Part shown: piece by piece, positions 25,807 to 34,630 of the stretch
Layout of the letters: each line of letters starts with the position of its first letter
Position numbering within the stretch: position 1 is the first letter of the stretch
DNA from: Streptomyces sp. NBC_01268
GTDB taxonomy: Bacteria; Actinomycetota; Actinomycetes; Streptomycetales; Streptomycetaceae
NCBI RefSeq assembly: GCF_036240795.1
Contig: NZ_CP108454.1
Location: forward strand, 7,252,001 to 7,316,000
Direction: 5' to 3'
Length of the DNA: 64,000 nt
Position numbers and translations under genes: made by a program
Notes under the pieces: generated by a model
Told to the model about the DNA's origin: nothing
The model's input: the letters and a program-made list of their open reading frames with translations, nothing else
Databases searched by the model: none

Positions 25807-27153
25807 TCAGTGGCCGGCCAGGGCCCGCCGCAGCCCCACCCGGGCCAGTTCCCCCAAGGCCTCCGCCCGGTCACGGAAGCCGTGGGCGCCGTACGGTTCG
25901 AGCGAGGCCAGGGTCCGGGCCGCCTCGCGGAGCCCGAGCCGCAGCCGGGCCGAGGTGCCGTCGGCGGCGCGGAAGTCCGCCTCGTGGGCGTCGGCCCACA
26001 GGTCGGGGCCCGGGGCGTCGGCCAGGTCGCGGTGGGCGCGGACCTCCCGCCAGGTCCCGGACAGGTTCACCCGCGCCACGTAGTCGACGCCGTCGCCGTC
26101 GGACTCGACCCGGCCGTCCGCGAGCAGCACCCGGCCGCCCCACGGCCCGTGGTCGACGTGCCCGGCGAGCCGCGCGCCCGGCGAGGGGGTGCCGGCGGGC
26201 GGCAGCGGCAGCTCCACCGTCACGTCGAGGAAGAGCGGGGCGCCGGCCGCCTCGCCGCGCAGCCGCTCCCGGAAACGCACCCCGCGCACGGGCTCCCGCA
26301 TCCTCGTGCACGAGGGGTCCTTCGGCACGCCCGACGGTGTCGCGGAGCCGAGGTACTCCCAGGCGTCCCGGTAGCCCATGGCCACCAGGGAGTCGGCGGA
26401 GATCCGGCCGGTCAGGAACTCCGGGTCGAGGGGGAGCGGATGGCGCGGCACGACGACATGGAGGGCGAACGGGCGGTGCGCCGCGGCGGCGGCGTCCAGC
26501 TCGGCGAAGAGCGCCCCGCCGGCGCTCATCTCGATCATGTGGACGTACTGTTCGAGGGGCCCGTCGCCCCAGTACGGCGTGTTCCCGATGCACCAGACGA
26601 GCCACACCTCGTCGGCCCCGCGCCGCAGGGCCTCCGTCAGGTTGGCGTCCTTGATCCACACCGCGTCGGTCCACACGCGCGGCCCACGGCGCAGCGGCGG
26701 GACGAACAGGGGCAGCGACATGCCCGCGGCCATCAGCTCCAGGTCGATCTCCGTGTGCGGCACGGCCACGCAGGTCTTGGTGACGAAATCGGCCACGTTG
26801 AACGTGCCCGCCACCGGCGAGGAGCGGATCGCCGCCACGTCGATGCCGAGCGCGGGCAGCACCTCGCGGACCATTCCGTCGGCGTCGCCGAGGGCGGGCA
26901 GCGCCCAGGGACCCTTGAGGTAGTCCACGAGGGGCAGCGCCGAGCTGAAGTCCCGCACGTTCAGCGCGGACCAGCGGCGCCCCATCTCCGTGGGGTCCTG
27001 GCCCGACAGCACCATGCCGGTGGTCATGATGCCGCCCGAGGTCCCGTCGACGTGGTCGAAGACGAGGCCGTGCTCGCGCAGCGCCCGCACCACGCCCGTC
27101 TGCCAGGCGACGCGCATCCCGCCGCCCGCGAGCACCAGCGACCGCCGGGTCAC
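25807..27153 (-). CDS. Patatin-like phospholipase
   Basis: A 448-residue protein. The N-terminus has the patatin oxyanion loop LVLAGGGMRVAWQTGVV and the nucleophile elbow GTSGG (Ser about 41); the second half of the dyad is probably the Asp in WTDAVWIKDAN, where the usual DGG/A is changed. Patatins hydrolyse acyl esters of phospholipids or other lipids. The C-terminal ~170 residues (FLDVTVELPLPPAG, VDYVARVNLSGTWREVRAH) form an extra domain of unknown role. The GTG at 27151-27153 overlaps the preceding stop (GTGA). It is the last gene of a seven-gene minus-strand operon. Confidence 0.85.
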   Translation of the reverse strand: MTRRSLVLAGGGMRVAWQTGVVRALREHGLVFDHVDGTSGGIMTTGMVLSGQDPTEMGRRWSALNVRDFSSALPLVDYLKGPWALPALGDADGMVREVLPALGIDVAAIRSSPVAGTFNVADFVTKTCVAVPHTEIDLELMAAGMSLPLFVPPLRRGPRVWTDAVWIKDANLTEALRRGADEVWLVWCIGNTPYWGDGPLEQYVHMIEMSAGGALFAELDAAAAAHRPFALHVVVPRHPLPLDPEFLTGRISADSLVAMGYRDAWEYLGSATPSGVPKDPSCTRMREPVRGVRFRERLRGEAAGAPLFLDVTVELPLPPAGTPSPGARLAGHVDHGPWGGRVLLADGRVESDGDGVDYVARVNLSGTWREVRAHRDLADAPGPDLWADAHEADFRAADGTSARLRLGLREAARTLASLEPYGAHGFRDRAEALGELARVGLRRALAGH

Positions 27154-27566
27154 GGGTGCACCGCCGCCGCCGTCGCGAGGCGGCGCGCCATCAGCCAGCA
27201 CAGCAGGGCGGTGGCCAGGTCGAAGAAGGCCACCAGGAGGGCGAGCGAACCGAAGAGGTCCCGGATCACCCCGACGCCCACCAGGGCGAAGGCGCCGAAC
27301 TTCTGCAGTCCCGTCCAGAACAGCAGGTACGGGGGCGGGGCCGGGGTCAGCAGCGCCTGGACGAGCAGACCGCCCACGACCACCATGAACATGCCCACGG
27401 TGGCGAAGAGATGACGGCTGATCCGCGTCGAGTCCGACGACAGCAGGTCGAGCACCGGCCCCGGCGCGCACAACTGGACGAGGCCGGTCAGCACCGTCAC
27501 CGCGCCGATCAGGAGGAGGACCACCCGCAGGAGGTCCCGCCGGACGTACGGCGGCAGCACGCTCAT
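27150..27566 (-). CDS. Small four-helix membrane protein
   Basis: A 138-residue protein with four predicted helices: LLRVVLLLIGAVTVLTGLVQL, LFATVGMFMVVVGGLLVQALL, FWTGLQKFGAFALVGVGVI and LALLVAFFDLATALLCWLMA. I do not recognise a named family; the FWTGLQKFGA block in helix 3 recalls small patatin- or oxidoreductase-associated membrane proteins. Start ATG 27566 overlaps the stop of the upstream gene (ATGA). Probably part of a membrane complex with the other products of this operon. Confidence 0.75.
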   Translation of the reverse strand: MSVLPPYVRRDLLRVVLLLIGAVTVLTGLVQLCAPGPVLDLLSSDSTRISRHLFATVGMFMVVVGGLLVQALLTPAPPPYLLFWTGLQKFGAFALVGVGVIRDLFGSLALLVAFFDLATALLCWLMARRLATAAAVHP

Positions 27567-28048
27567 TCCAACGCTCCCAGCAGGTCGCCCTTGGCGACGA
27601 TGTACCAGACGATCGCCGCCCAGGTGATCGTCGAGCCGACGAACCGGATGTCGTTGAGGCGCATCCAGCGCAGCAGCAGCGGCGTCAGCCCGGCCGGGCC
27701 GTCGAAGTCCCCCGCCCTGATCCGCTTGTTGATCGGGATGATGATCTGCTGCCCGACGTACGTGAGCAGCACGATGCCCGCCAGGCAGACCGCGGACAGC
27801 ACGACGTACCACTCGCCCCACTCGCTCCACACCAGCACGATGCCGGAGACGAACATCAGGGGCACGACCACCGTGAAGAATGTGGTCGCGAGGGTGGTGG
27901 GGATGCCGAAGTGGTCGCCCACGTTCTGTGGCGTGAGGGACCGCCAGGTGGGATAGAGGAAGAACCTCAGCACCCACATCGTCCCCATGTACATCGTCGC
28001 GCCGAAGAGGAAGTACAGGGCGTTGACCAGCAGCAGGGCCTCTTTCAC
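27563..28048 (-). CDS. Four-helix membrane protein, DUF2269-like
   Basis: A 161-residue protein with helices LLVNALYFLFGATMYMGTMWV, FFTVVVPLMFVSGIVLVW, YVVLSAVCLAGIVLLTYVGQQ and STITWAAIVWYIVA. The early FGATMYMGTMW and later YVGQQIIIPINKRI are reminiscent of small integral membrane proteins annotated as unknown; no catalytic motif is evident. The GTG at 28046-28048 overlaps the stop of the acetoacetate-decarboxylase-like gene (GTGA). The frame stays open upstream but only as a shadow of that gene. Confidence 0.7.
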   Translation of the reverse strand: MKEALLLVNALYFLFGATMYMGTMWVLRFFLYPTWRSLTPQNVGDHFGIPTTLATTFFTVVVPLMFVSGIVLVWSEWGEWYVVLSAVCLAGIVLLTYVGQQIIIPINKRIRAGDFDGPAGLTPLLLRWMRLNDIRFVGSTITWAAIVWYIVAKGDLLGALE

Positions 28049-28974
28049 GGGTGCGCTCCCACGTCCAGGCGCGGTGGCGCGGGCCACTCCTGGGAGATCC
28101 CGAGCCCGACCACGCTGTCCAGCCCCTCCCCGAACGTCCGCCCCGGCTCCCCGCTCGAGAGGAACCAGCACTCGAAGTGGTCGTCGAGCACCCCCTGCGC
28201 CGACGGCAGGAACAGGGTGAACAGCGGATCGTCCGCGATGCCCAGGTCGTGCAGGGCCGCGACCTGCGGAGCGTCGCCGAGCACGAGCCGCGCGCGGGCC
28301 CGCCGGCCGACCGCGACGTCCGCCGCGCCGTCCAGGTAGACCGTCGACTTCATCAGCATCCCGCGGAACGCGCAGTAGTTGACGGCCGCCGCCTTCACCG
28401 GCAGAGCGGTCGCCGGCGGGCGCTCGATCTCGATGTACATCCCGAGCCGCCCGCCCACCTCGTACTGGCTGGAGATCGCCCTGTCGCTCACCTTGAAGTC
28501 GAGACTGGCCTGGTGCTTCGGCATCCCCCAGATGCCCTTGCCGCCCTTGACCGAGATCTCGCTGCTCACGGGCAGGTCCACCACGTACTGGCCGGTGCGG
28601 AAGGCGCCCCGCAGCAGGCCGGGCAGCAGCGGCGGGGCCGGCCGCGGACCGTGCGTGCAGGCCAGCGCGATGGAGAACTCGATGTAGCGGCCGATGTCCG
28701 TCCGCAGGTAGTCGACGACGGTGATGACGAGCAGCCCCTTGCCGCCGGGCAGCGTCACCGGGTGCAGCTCGTCGCCGGGCAGCAGCCGGGCCACCGCCTC
28801 CCGGTCGACGGGGAACCCGGCCATCAGGGCGGGCGTGTCGACCGAGTCGACGGGCAGTTCGAAGGGGATGCCGTCGACCAGCGAGTGCCGTCCGGCGAGC
28901 CGGCGCTGGCGGCGCGGCATCGGTGACGGCAGGGCCGAGAGCCCCAGCCGGGCGAGGTCCAGAATCCGGTTCAT
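28045..28974 (-). CDS. Acetoacetate-decarboxylase-fold protein
   Basis: A 309-residue protein. The segment GIWGMPKHQASLDF (147-160) corresponds to the active-site region of acetoacetate decarboxylase, where the Schiff-base Lys is followed by a second Lys; here it is Lys153-His154. The N-terminal ~45 residues (RRQRRLAGRHSLVDGIPFEL) precede the fold. It may decarboxylate a beta-keto acid, or use the fold for another reaction (aldolase/dehydratase members are known). It sits between an alpha/beta hydrolase and two membrane-protein genes, with 4-nt overlaps on both sides, in an operon starting with a GMC oxidase. Confidence 0.8.
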   Translation of the reverse strand: MNRILDLARLGLSALPSPMPRRQRRLAGRHSLVDGIPFELPVDSVDTPALMAGFPVDREAVARLLPGDELHPVTLPGGKGLLVITVVDYLRTDIGRYIEFSIALACTHGPRPAPPLLPGLLRGAFRTGQYVVDLPVSSEISVKGGKGIWGMPKHQASLDFKVSDRAISSQYEVGGRLGMYIEIERPPATALPVKAAAVNYCAFRGMLMKSTVYLDGAADVAVGRRARARLVLGDAPQVAALHDLGIADDPLFTLFLPSAQGVLDDHFECWFLSSGEPGRTFGEGLDSVVGLGISQEWPAPPRLDVGAHP

Positions 28975-30050
28975 CGGGCGAGCTCCTCAAGGATCAGGGG
29001 ATAGGTGTCGGTCGCCGCGCGGCGGCCCAGGAACACGTCGAGATGGCCGTAGCCGGGAAGTATGTGGAGCGTGTCGCGGCCCGGCCGGTGCGTGGTGAGG
29101 AAGTCGTACGTGCGCTGCTGGCTCTCGGCCAGGAAGCAGCGGTTGTCCTCGCCGGCGAACAGCGCGATCCGCGCGTCGGTCCGCGGCGCCCGCTCGGCGA
29201 AGGCCCGGGGCAGCCCCTCGATGCCCTCCGTCGACACCAGCTGCCCGGCACGGACGCACCGGTTCATCTGGGCGAAGAAGGTCAGCGGCACGTCGGCGAA
29301 CTCGCCGCGGATCCAGTCGTGCGTCGCCTCGTCGAGATTCGCGTGCGACCACAGCGCCGGCCGGCCGCTGCCGTACGTGAAGCTGACCATGCGGCACACG
29401 GGGTTGCGGCACTCGCGGTGGATCGCGCACACGCCCCACACCGTCGCCCGGGACAGCGCGCCGACCGGCCGGTCGCCCCAGGCCGGCGAGATGATCGGCA
29501 TCGGCCGGGCGAGGAGCGGCGAGAAGCGGGCCAGCTTGAAGCCGGAGAGGCGCGGGACGACGGGGTGCAGCGACACCGCGTTGCTGACCACCACCTCGAC
29601 CTGGGGGAGCAGCCCGGCCGCCAGGGCCATCATGAACGACGTCGAGCCCTGGCAGTGGACCACGGCCCTGAGCCGGTCCGCGCCGGTCGCCGCGAGGACG
29701 TGCGCCACGGCGGCGGGATGGTCGTACGCGGCGGCCTGGTCCAGTGTCCAGGACATCGGTTCGAGGTCGATCGAGGCCCGCCAGTTCAGCATCCAGACGT
29801 CCCAGCCGGCGTCGATCAGCGCGTCCACGAAGGTGCGGCGCAGCGGCGGCCGGAAGAGCTCGGCCCGCACGCCCGCACCGTGCGCGAGAAGCACCGGCCC
29901 CCGCGTGGGCGGGCGCTTCCCCCGGACGTGCACCAGGGTCAGCGGACGCCCGTCGAGCGCGGTCAGCGGCAGCACCTCGGTGACGTGGTCACGGCGGGTC
30001 GTAGGAGCGGCCGGGACCGCGGGGCCGTCGGCGGGGGGTCTGCGGGTCAT
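28971..30050 (-). CDS. Alpha/beta-fold hydrolase (PHA-depolymerase/lipase-like)
   Basis: A 359-residue hydrolase with PVLLAHGAGVRAELFRPP near the N-terminus, a nucleophile elbow HCQGSTSF (residues ~160-167), and a C-terminal catalytic His in LPGYGHLDVFLGRRA. The Asp would be in FAGEDNRCFL. Three Cys cluster in VCAIHRECRNPVCRM. Style and neighbours resemble hydrolases found beside cholesterol-oxidase-type GMC enzymes. No signal peptide. ATGA overlap with the next gene and a 4-nt gap from the metallophosphoesterase gene. It probably cleaves an ester or thioester of the pathway lipid. Confidence 0.82.
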   Translation of the reverse strand: MTRRPPADGPAVPAAPTTRRDHVTEVLPLTALDGRPLTLVHVRGKRPPTRGPVLLAHGAGVRAELFRPPLRRTFVDALIDAGWDVWMLNWRASIDLEPMSWTLDQAAAYDHPAAVAHVLAATGADRLRAVVHCQGSTSFMMALAAGLLPQVEVVVSNAVSLHPVVPRLSGFKLARFSPLLARPMPIISPAWGDRPVGALSRATVWGVCAIHRECRNPVCRMVSFTYGSGRPALWSHANLDEATHDWIRGEFADVPLTFFAQMNRCVRAGQLVSTEGIEGLPRAFAERAPRTDARIALFAGEDNRCFLAESQQRTYDFLTTHRPGRDTLHILPGYGHLDVFLGRRAATDTYPLILEELAR

Positions 30051-30054
30051 GGGG

Positions 30055-32019
30055 TCACGCTCCCCGGGAGATGACGAAGGGTTCCTCGATCAGCCGCACC
30101 GTCGGGGGGTGGACGGGCACCGGCCGTTTCGCGGGCACCAGGCGCCGCGCCGTCGGGGCGGCCGCCTCGGGCGCGTGGCGGGACCGGCCGCCCGTCGGGT
30201 CGTCGGCCAGCTCCCAGTCGTGGCAGACGGCGTCGAGGGTCAGCGGGTGGACGGTGAGGTCGCCGCCCGGGGCGATGTGCAGCCGCAGGAAGCCCTTGTG
30301 GTCCTCGATGGACTGGCCCGACATCTGCCACTCCGCCACCGGCCCGCCGCGCGCGGTCAGCACCCACAGCGCGAAGACGCCGGAGCCCACGACCGCGCCG
30401 ACCCCGGCGGCGACGGCCAGGCAGACGAGGAGCACCGCCCAGCCGGACCAGGACGCGGGGAAGGGCAGGGCCATGGTGACGGCGAGGGCCGCCAGCGCGA
30501 CCGCCACCTGCCCCAGCGAGGCGACCGCGGCGCGGGACGGCGGGGCCGCCCGCCGCCTCCGCAGCAGCCGGCCCAGGAACCCGAGCAGCAGCAGCCCGCC
30601 GGCCACGCCGAGACACACGGCGCCGAAGCCCCAGAAGGCGCCGATACCGGCCCCGCGCACCGCGTCGACGGGCCGCGTCACGCCCTTCGACAAGGCGAAC
30701 AGGAAGCTGGACACCAGGAAGAGCCCGGCGTGCAGCCCCGCGACGAGCGAGGCGAAGCCCGTGTTGCGCCACGGCAGCCAGCGCCCCGACCAGGGCACCG
30801 CGATGCCCCGCGTGAGCCGGCGGGACTCGGCGGCGTCGGGGTAGGTGGTCGCCATCCGGGCGAACTCCACCGGCGGGTCGTCCCTGTCCCGCAGCCGCGA
30901 CCCGTACGGCGGCAGCGGCAGCACCGGCGGCAGCCGGTGGGTCGCCGCCAGGTACGCGCCGCCGAGCCCGCAGGTCACCATCTGGCGCCGCCGCGGATCG
31001 GGGACCGGGGCGCCGGGGGCGCTGTCCGGGGTGGGGGGCGGCTCGTCCGGCAGCAGCTCCGCGTACCGGGCGTAGTGGTGGCGGTCGCCGGTCAGCCAGA
31101 GCCGTACGGTCGCGTGGGTGGGCCGCCGCTCGCCGGTGTCCCGGTCGACGTGCTGGCGGACGACGTTCCGGTCGAACCAGTGCAGGGAGTTGAAGGCGTC
31201 CACCCTCCGGCCCGCGCTCTGCAGCCAGGTCGGCTCGGTCGAGCAGACGATCACCCCGTCCCCCGGCAGCAGGTGCGCCGACAGGTTCTCCTGGAAGTAG
31301 CGCAGCTGGGGATCGTCGAAGTACGTGCCGAGCTGGCTGTCCAGGCCCACCAGCCACCAGCGCTCGGGCAGCCGCACGCAGAAGTAGCTGCGGGTCTGCC
31401 GGGTCTGCCAGCCGCCGATCGGGCGCTGCTGGGCGAACATGCGCAGGAAGGCGGTGAGCCCGTCGTACCAGTCGTGGTTCCCCGGCAGCGCGACCATCAG
31501 CGGCGGGTCCTGGGCCGTCGGCAGCGCGGCGCGGTAGGGACCCTTCATCCGGTCCTCGTACCCCTCCGCCGAAGCCGTCGGGTACACCTCGTCGCCGCCG
31601 AGCACGAGCAGCGAGCCCCGGGGGAGCCGCAGGGGTACGTCCCCGAGGGCGGCGCCGGCGCGGGGGCCTCCGGGGCCCGGGGCGTCGCCGCCGGGGGCGC
31701 CGGAGCCCGTCGGCGGGACCGGGAGCTCCTCCGCCGCCAGCGCCCACGCCACCGAGCTCGTGGCGTCGAAGCCGTCGCCGAGGTCGGCCACGAAGTCGAA
31801 CCAGAGCTCCCGCGCCTCGGGCCTGCCCGGCGGGGCCTCCAGGAGCTCCCCGGCCAGCACCCCCTGGAACTCCCGCTTGTCCGCGTACCCGGCGAAGACC
31901 GCGGCGATCACCACCTTGACCGCCGTCCGCGCCAGCTCCGCGGGGGCCAGCCACCGCACCGGCTCCTGCGGGGTGAAACCGAGCGCGTCGGCGTGCGCGC
32001 GCAGCTCGCGCACCTTCAC
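30055..32019 (-). CDS. Membrane-anchored metallophosphoesterase
   Basis: A 654-residue protein. The calcineurin-type core shows DFVADLGDGFD (74-84), GGDEVYP (141-147), PGNHDW (179-184), HxxxT-like strands and LTGDRHHY, supplying most metal ligands; the first DxH motif is replaced by DLGD. About four membrane helices follow from ~450 (GFASLVAGLHAGLFLVSSFLF, GFGAVCLGVAGGLLLLGFLG, VAVALAALAVTMALPF, WAVLLVCLAVAAGVGAVVG), then a soluble tail. It may dephosphorylate a lipid or diphosphate substrate at the membrane. Start: GTG at 32017-32019 overlapping the GMC stop; AGTCCCC makes a weak Shine-Dalgarno region, so coupling is likely. Confidence 0.83.
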   Translation of the reverse strand: MKVRELRAHADALGFTPQEPVRWLAPAELARTAVKVVIAAVFAGYADKREFQGVLAGELLEAPPGRPEARELWFDFVADLGDGFDATSSVAWALAAEELPVPPTGSGAPGGDAPGPGGPRAGAALGDVPLRLPRGSLLVLGGDEVYPTASAEGYEDRMKGPYRAALPTAQDPPLMVALPGNHDWYDGLTAFLRMFAQQRPIGGWQTRQTRSYFCVRLPERWWLVGLDSQLGTYFDDPQLRYFQENLSAHLLPGDGVIVCSTEPTWLQSAGRRVDAFNSLHWFDRNVVRQHVDRDTGERRPTHATVRLWLTGDRHHYARYAELLPDEPPPTPDSAPGAPVPDPRRRQMVTCGLGGAYLAATHRLPPVLPLPPYGSRLRDRDDPPVEFARMATTYPDAAESRRLTRGIAVPWSGRWLPWRNTGFASLVAGLHAGLFLVSSFLFALSKGVTRPVDAVRGAGIGAFWGFGAVCLGVAGGLLLLGFLGRLLRRRRAAPPSRAAVASLGQVAVALAALAVTMALPFPASWSGWAVLLVCLAVAAGVGAVVGSGVFALWVLTARGGPVAEWQMSGQSIEDHKGFLRLHIAPGGDLTVHPLTLDAVCHDWELADDPTGGRSRHAPEAAAPTARRLVPAKRPVPVHPPTVRLIEEPFVISRGA

Positions 32020-34433
32020 GGGGACTCCCCGGCCGCCGCGAAGTGCACCCCGTAGACACCCCACAGCTCACCCAGGAACAGGCGCCCGAAGCCCTCCATC
32101 GCCCGCGCGGGATGCGGACCGGAGGCCCGGAACGTCGTCAGCTGGCGTACGAAGTCGGCGGTGAGGATGACGAGGACGCCCGCGCCGAGCACCGGGGCGG
32201 CCGCGTCGCCGTCCTCCGGAACATGCCCGGCGAGCACCTGGACGTACAGGGTCGAGGTGTCGCCCCAGACGTCGAGCCCGGTCCCGTCGCGCACCTCCTT
32301 GTGCCCGACGAGCGTGAGCGGGTTCCCGCCCGGGTCGCGCAGGTGCAGCCGGTACAGCATCCGGCGCCGGGTGGGGTCGCCGTCGCGGGTGAACAGGTTG
32401 AACCAGCCCGCCTCCACGGGCAGTCGCCCGCCGAGGACCTCGCACTCGACATGGCCCACCGCCCCGGCCTCGTGCCGGGGGTCCGCGACGAACCGGTCCA
32501 CGTCGTCCGCGGTGATGGTGAGCCGGAACATCATGTGCTGGCCGCGGGCCCGGCCGAGCTCCCGCCCCTCCCCGGGGTCGGTGACGTCGAGGGCGAGGTA
32601 TCCCTTCATCTCCTCGGTGAAGGACAGACTGGTGGGCCGCTCCCCGCTGCCGTCGGAATCCGCTGCCGCGGCAGCCGACGACGCCGGCGTCGCGGTCGTC
32701 GTCGTGGGCCGCGGGCCCTGCGTCTCCAGGATGCGGCGGCAGGCACGGTCGGCGAACGCGGCGATCGTGAGCGACGGGTTCGCGCCCACCGGGCCCGGCA
32801 GGGCGGAGCCGTCGAGCACGTAGAGACCCGGATGCCCGAAGACCTCGCCGTACGCGTCGCAGACCCCCTCGCCGGGGTGGCGGCCCATCGGCGCCCCGCC
32901 GAGCGGATGCACGGTGATCACCCGGCGTGCCCACCACAGCGGGCTGTCGTGGAACGTGCCGCCGAGCGCCCCGGCCACGTCCGCCATGGTCGCGCGGACC
33001 CGCTCGAAGTAGGGGCGCGAGGTGCGCGTGGTCCAGTCGACGTCGAGGTTGCCCCGGCGCAGGCCCATCCGTCCGTCCGGGACGTCCCGGCCCATGCCGA
33101 GCAGCGGCAGCGCCGAGTCGGAGAACACCCCGGGCCCGAGCAGCTGCGCCAGCCGTCCGCTGATGTTGCTCCGGGGGCCGGATCCGAGGCCGAGCCGGGA
33201 CCGTACCCGGTCGAGGCCGAAGCCCACGGTGCGGCGCACGCTGCCGGACACCTGAGCGGCCTCGGCGAGCCAGTCCACGAAGGCCGGGTAGCCGGCGTCC
33301 TCGACGTAGAAGCCGCGCCCGGTGGAGCCGTCCCCGTCGAGCTCGTCGCCGACCCGGATCGCGCTGGTGATCACGGGCCCGGTGCTGCTCGCCAGCCGCC
33401 GTGGCGCGGTGCCCGCGGCGCCGCCGGTGGCGTTCAGGACCAGGCCGAGCAGGTCGCCGTTGCCGCTGAAGCGGGTGCCGAGGGCCGGGCCGAGACCGGG
33501 CAGCGCGGAGCGGTTGCGCAGCAGCAGGAAGGTCGAGCCGAACGTGCCGGCCGCCAGCACCAGCCGCCCGCACCGGATGCGGCGCAGCGGCAGCCGGCTC
33601 GTGGCGGTGCGGTGCCCCTCGCGGGCCGGGTCGTGGACGACGTACCGCACCTCGTAGCCGCCGCCGGGCAGCGGGGCGAAGCCGCGCACCTCGCAGCGGG
33701 TGCGGATGTCGGCGCCGCGGTGGCGCGCGGCCGACAGATAGGTGTGGTCGAGGGTGTTCTTGGCGCCGAGGTTGCAGCCGATGTCGCATTCGCCGGTCAG
33801 CCGGCAGGTCTCCCGGGGCAGTCCGTAGAGGTTGCCGTACTCGGGCTCGGGGAGCGGGGCGCCCGGCACCGGCGGCCCGTCCGGCCGGGCGGCGAAGGAG
33901 ACGGCGAGCGGCGGCCGCGACAGGTCCAGGCCGAGCGTGTCGGCGGCCTCCCGCAGGGCGGCGGTCTTCGGCGTGTCCGGGTACGGGTAGGGCGTGCCGC
34001 CGAGCATCCGCTCGACCCGCTCGTAGTGCGGATCGAGGTCGCCGCGGCCGATCGGCCAGTTCTCGTACCCGCCGCCGGGCACCGGCGACTCGTGGACGAA
34101 CCACTTCTCGTCCTTGCGCAGCAGCACGTTGGCGTAGATCAGGGACCCGCCGCCGAGACCGCTGGAGACGACGCCTTCCAGTCCGCGGAAGGACCAGAGG
34201 TCGAACAGCCCGTGCAGGCCCTCGCTGGGGTCCCAGAAGTTGCGGGCCATGGCGGCGGGCGTGCGGGCGAAGCTCCCGGGAGGGTAGGGGCGGCCGCGCT
34301 CCAGGACCACGACGGACAGTCCGCCGTCGGCCAGCTGATGCGCGGCGACCGACCCGCCGAAGCCGGATCCGACGACGACGACGTCGACGCCGTCCACCTC
34401 GGTCTCGACTGCGGCATCGTCTGCGTGCCTCAT
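32016..34433 (-). CDS. GMC oxidoreductase, cholesterol-oxidase-like, with C-terminal extension
   Basis: An 805-residue flavoprotein. The FAD dinucleotide loop VVVGSGFGGSVAA (19-31), the GGGSLIYANVLLR flavin block and the C-terminal HPLGGAPMGRHPGEGV, then DGSALPGPVGANPSLTIAA, match the cholesterol-oxidase branch of GMC enzymes. A Cys cluster (CRLTGECDIGCNLGAKN) is characteristic of that branch. After a Thr/Ala/Ser linker (~580-600) comes a ~200-residue extra domain of unknown role. The ATG 34431-34433 is preferred over GTG 34448 because GAGGGG falls 7-8 nt upstream of it. First gene of the seven-gene operon; it probably oxidises a hydroxyl of a sterol-like or other hydrophobic substrate. Confidence 0.88.
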   Translation of the reverse strand: MRHADDAAVETEVDGVDVVVVGSGFGGSVAAHQLADGGLSVVVLERGRPYPPGSFARTPAAMARNFWDPSEGLHGLFDLWSFRGLEGVVSSGLGGGSLIYANVLLRKDEKWFVHESPVPGGGYENWPIGRGDLDPHYERVERMLGGTPYPYPDTPKTAALREAADTLGLDLSRPPLAVSFAARPDGPPVPGAPLPEPEYGNLYGLPRETCRLTGECDIGCNLGAKNTLDHTYLSAARHRGADIRTRCEVRGFAPLPGGGYEVRYVVHDPAREGHRTATSRLPLRRIRCGRLVLAAGTFGSTFLLLRNRSALPGLGPALGTRFSGNGDLLGLVLNATGGAAGTAPRRLASSTGPVITSAIRVGDELDGDGSTGRGFYVEDAGYPAFVDWLAEAAQVSGSVRRTVGFGLDRVRSRLGLGSGPRSNISGRLAQLLGPGVFSDSALPLLGMGRDVPDGRMGLRRGNLDVDWTTRTSRPYFERVRATMADVAGALGGTFHDSPLWWARRVITVHPLGGAPMGRHPGEGVCDAYGEVFGHPGLYVLDGSALPGPVGANPSLTIAAFADRACRRILETQGPRPTTTTATPASSAAAAADSDGSGERPTSLSFTEEMKGYLALDVTDPGEGRELGRARGQHMMFRLTITADDVDRFVADPRHEAGAVGHVECEVLGGRLPVEAGWFNLFTRDGDPTRRRMLYRLHLRDPGGNPLTLVGHKEVRDGTGLDVWGDTSTLYVQVLAGHVPEDGDAAAPVLGAGVLVILTADFVRQLTTFRASGPHPARAMEGFGRLFLGELWGVYGVHFAAAGESP

Positions 34434-34553
34434 CGGCGATCCCCTCACGGGCGACTCGGGACATTGCGTCCCGATTCGACGCTAGGGTTCCGCGCTCCAC
34501 CGCACCAAGCGGACGGGGCGTCCGGGGGACGGACGTGGCGAACGCGTGACAGC
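34434..34553 (-). promoter_or_regulatory. Promoter region of the GMC operon (location only)
   Basis: The ~120 bp between the DEAD-box terminator and the GMC start must carry the promoter of the seven-gene operon. No convincing -10/-35 pair or operator palindrome was found by eye. Confidence 0.35.
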
Positions 34554-34613
34554 ACGAAGCTCCCGGCGGTACGGGTGACCTCGGTCGAGGACCCGTGCCG
34601 CCGGGAGCTTCGT
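34554..34613. terminator. Terminator downstream of the DEAD-box gene
   Basis: A 23-bp stem with a single G-U pair (ACGAAGCTCCCGGCGGTACG... at 34554-34576, partner at 34591-34613) with a 14-nt loop, 17 bases past the helicase stop. Confidence 0.8.
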
Positions 34614-34630
34614 CGCCGGAGGGCGGTGCG

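Noticed and set aside
29062..32055. 997-residue plus-strand frame across the alpha/beta hydrolase and metallophosphoesterase genes
   Set aside because: Low-complexity Arg/Gly/Pro/Ala composition with no motif; it is antisense to well-supported genes with intact catalytic sites. High GC makes such open frames common.
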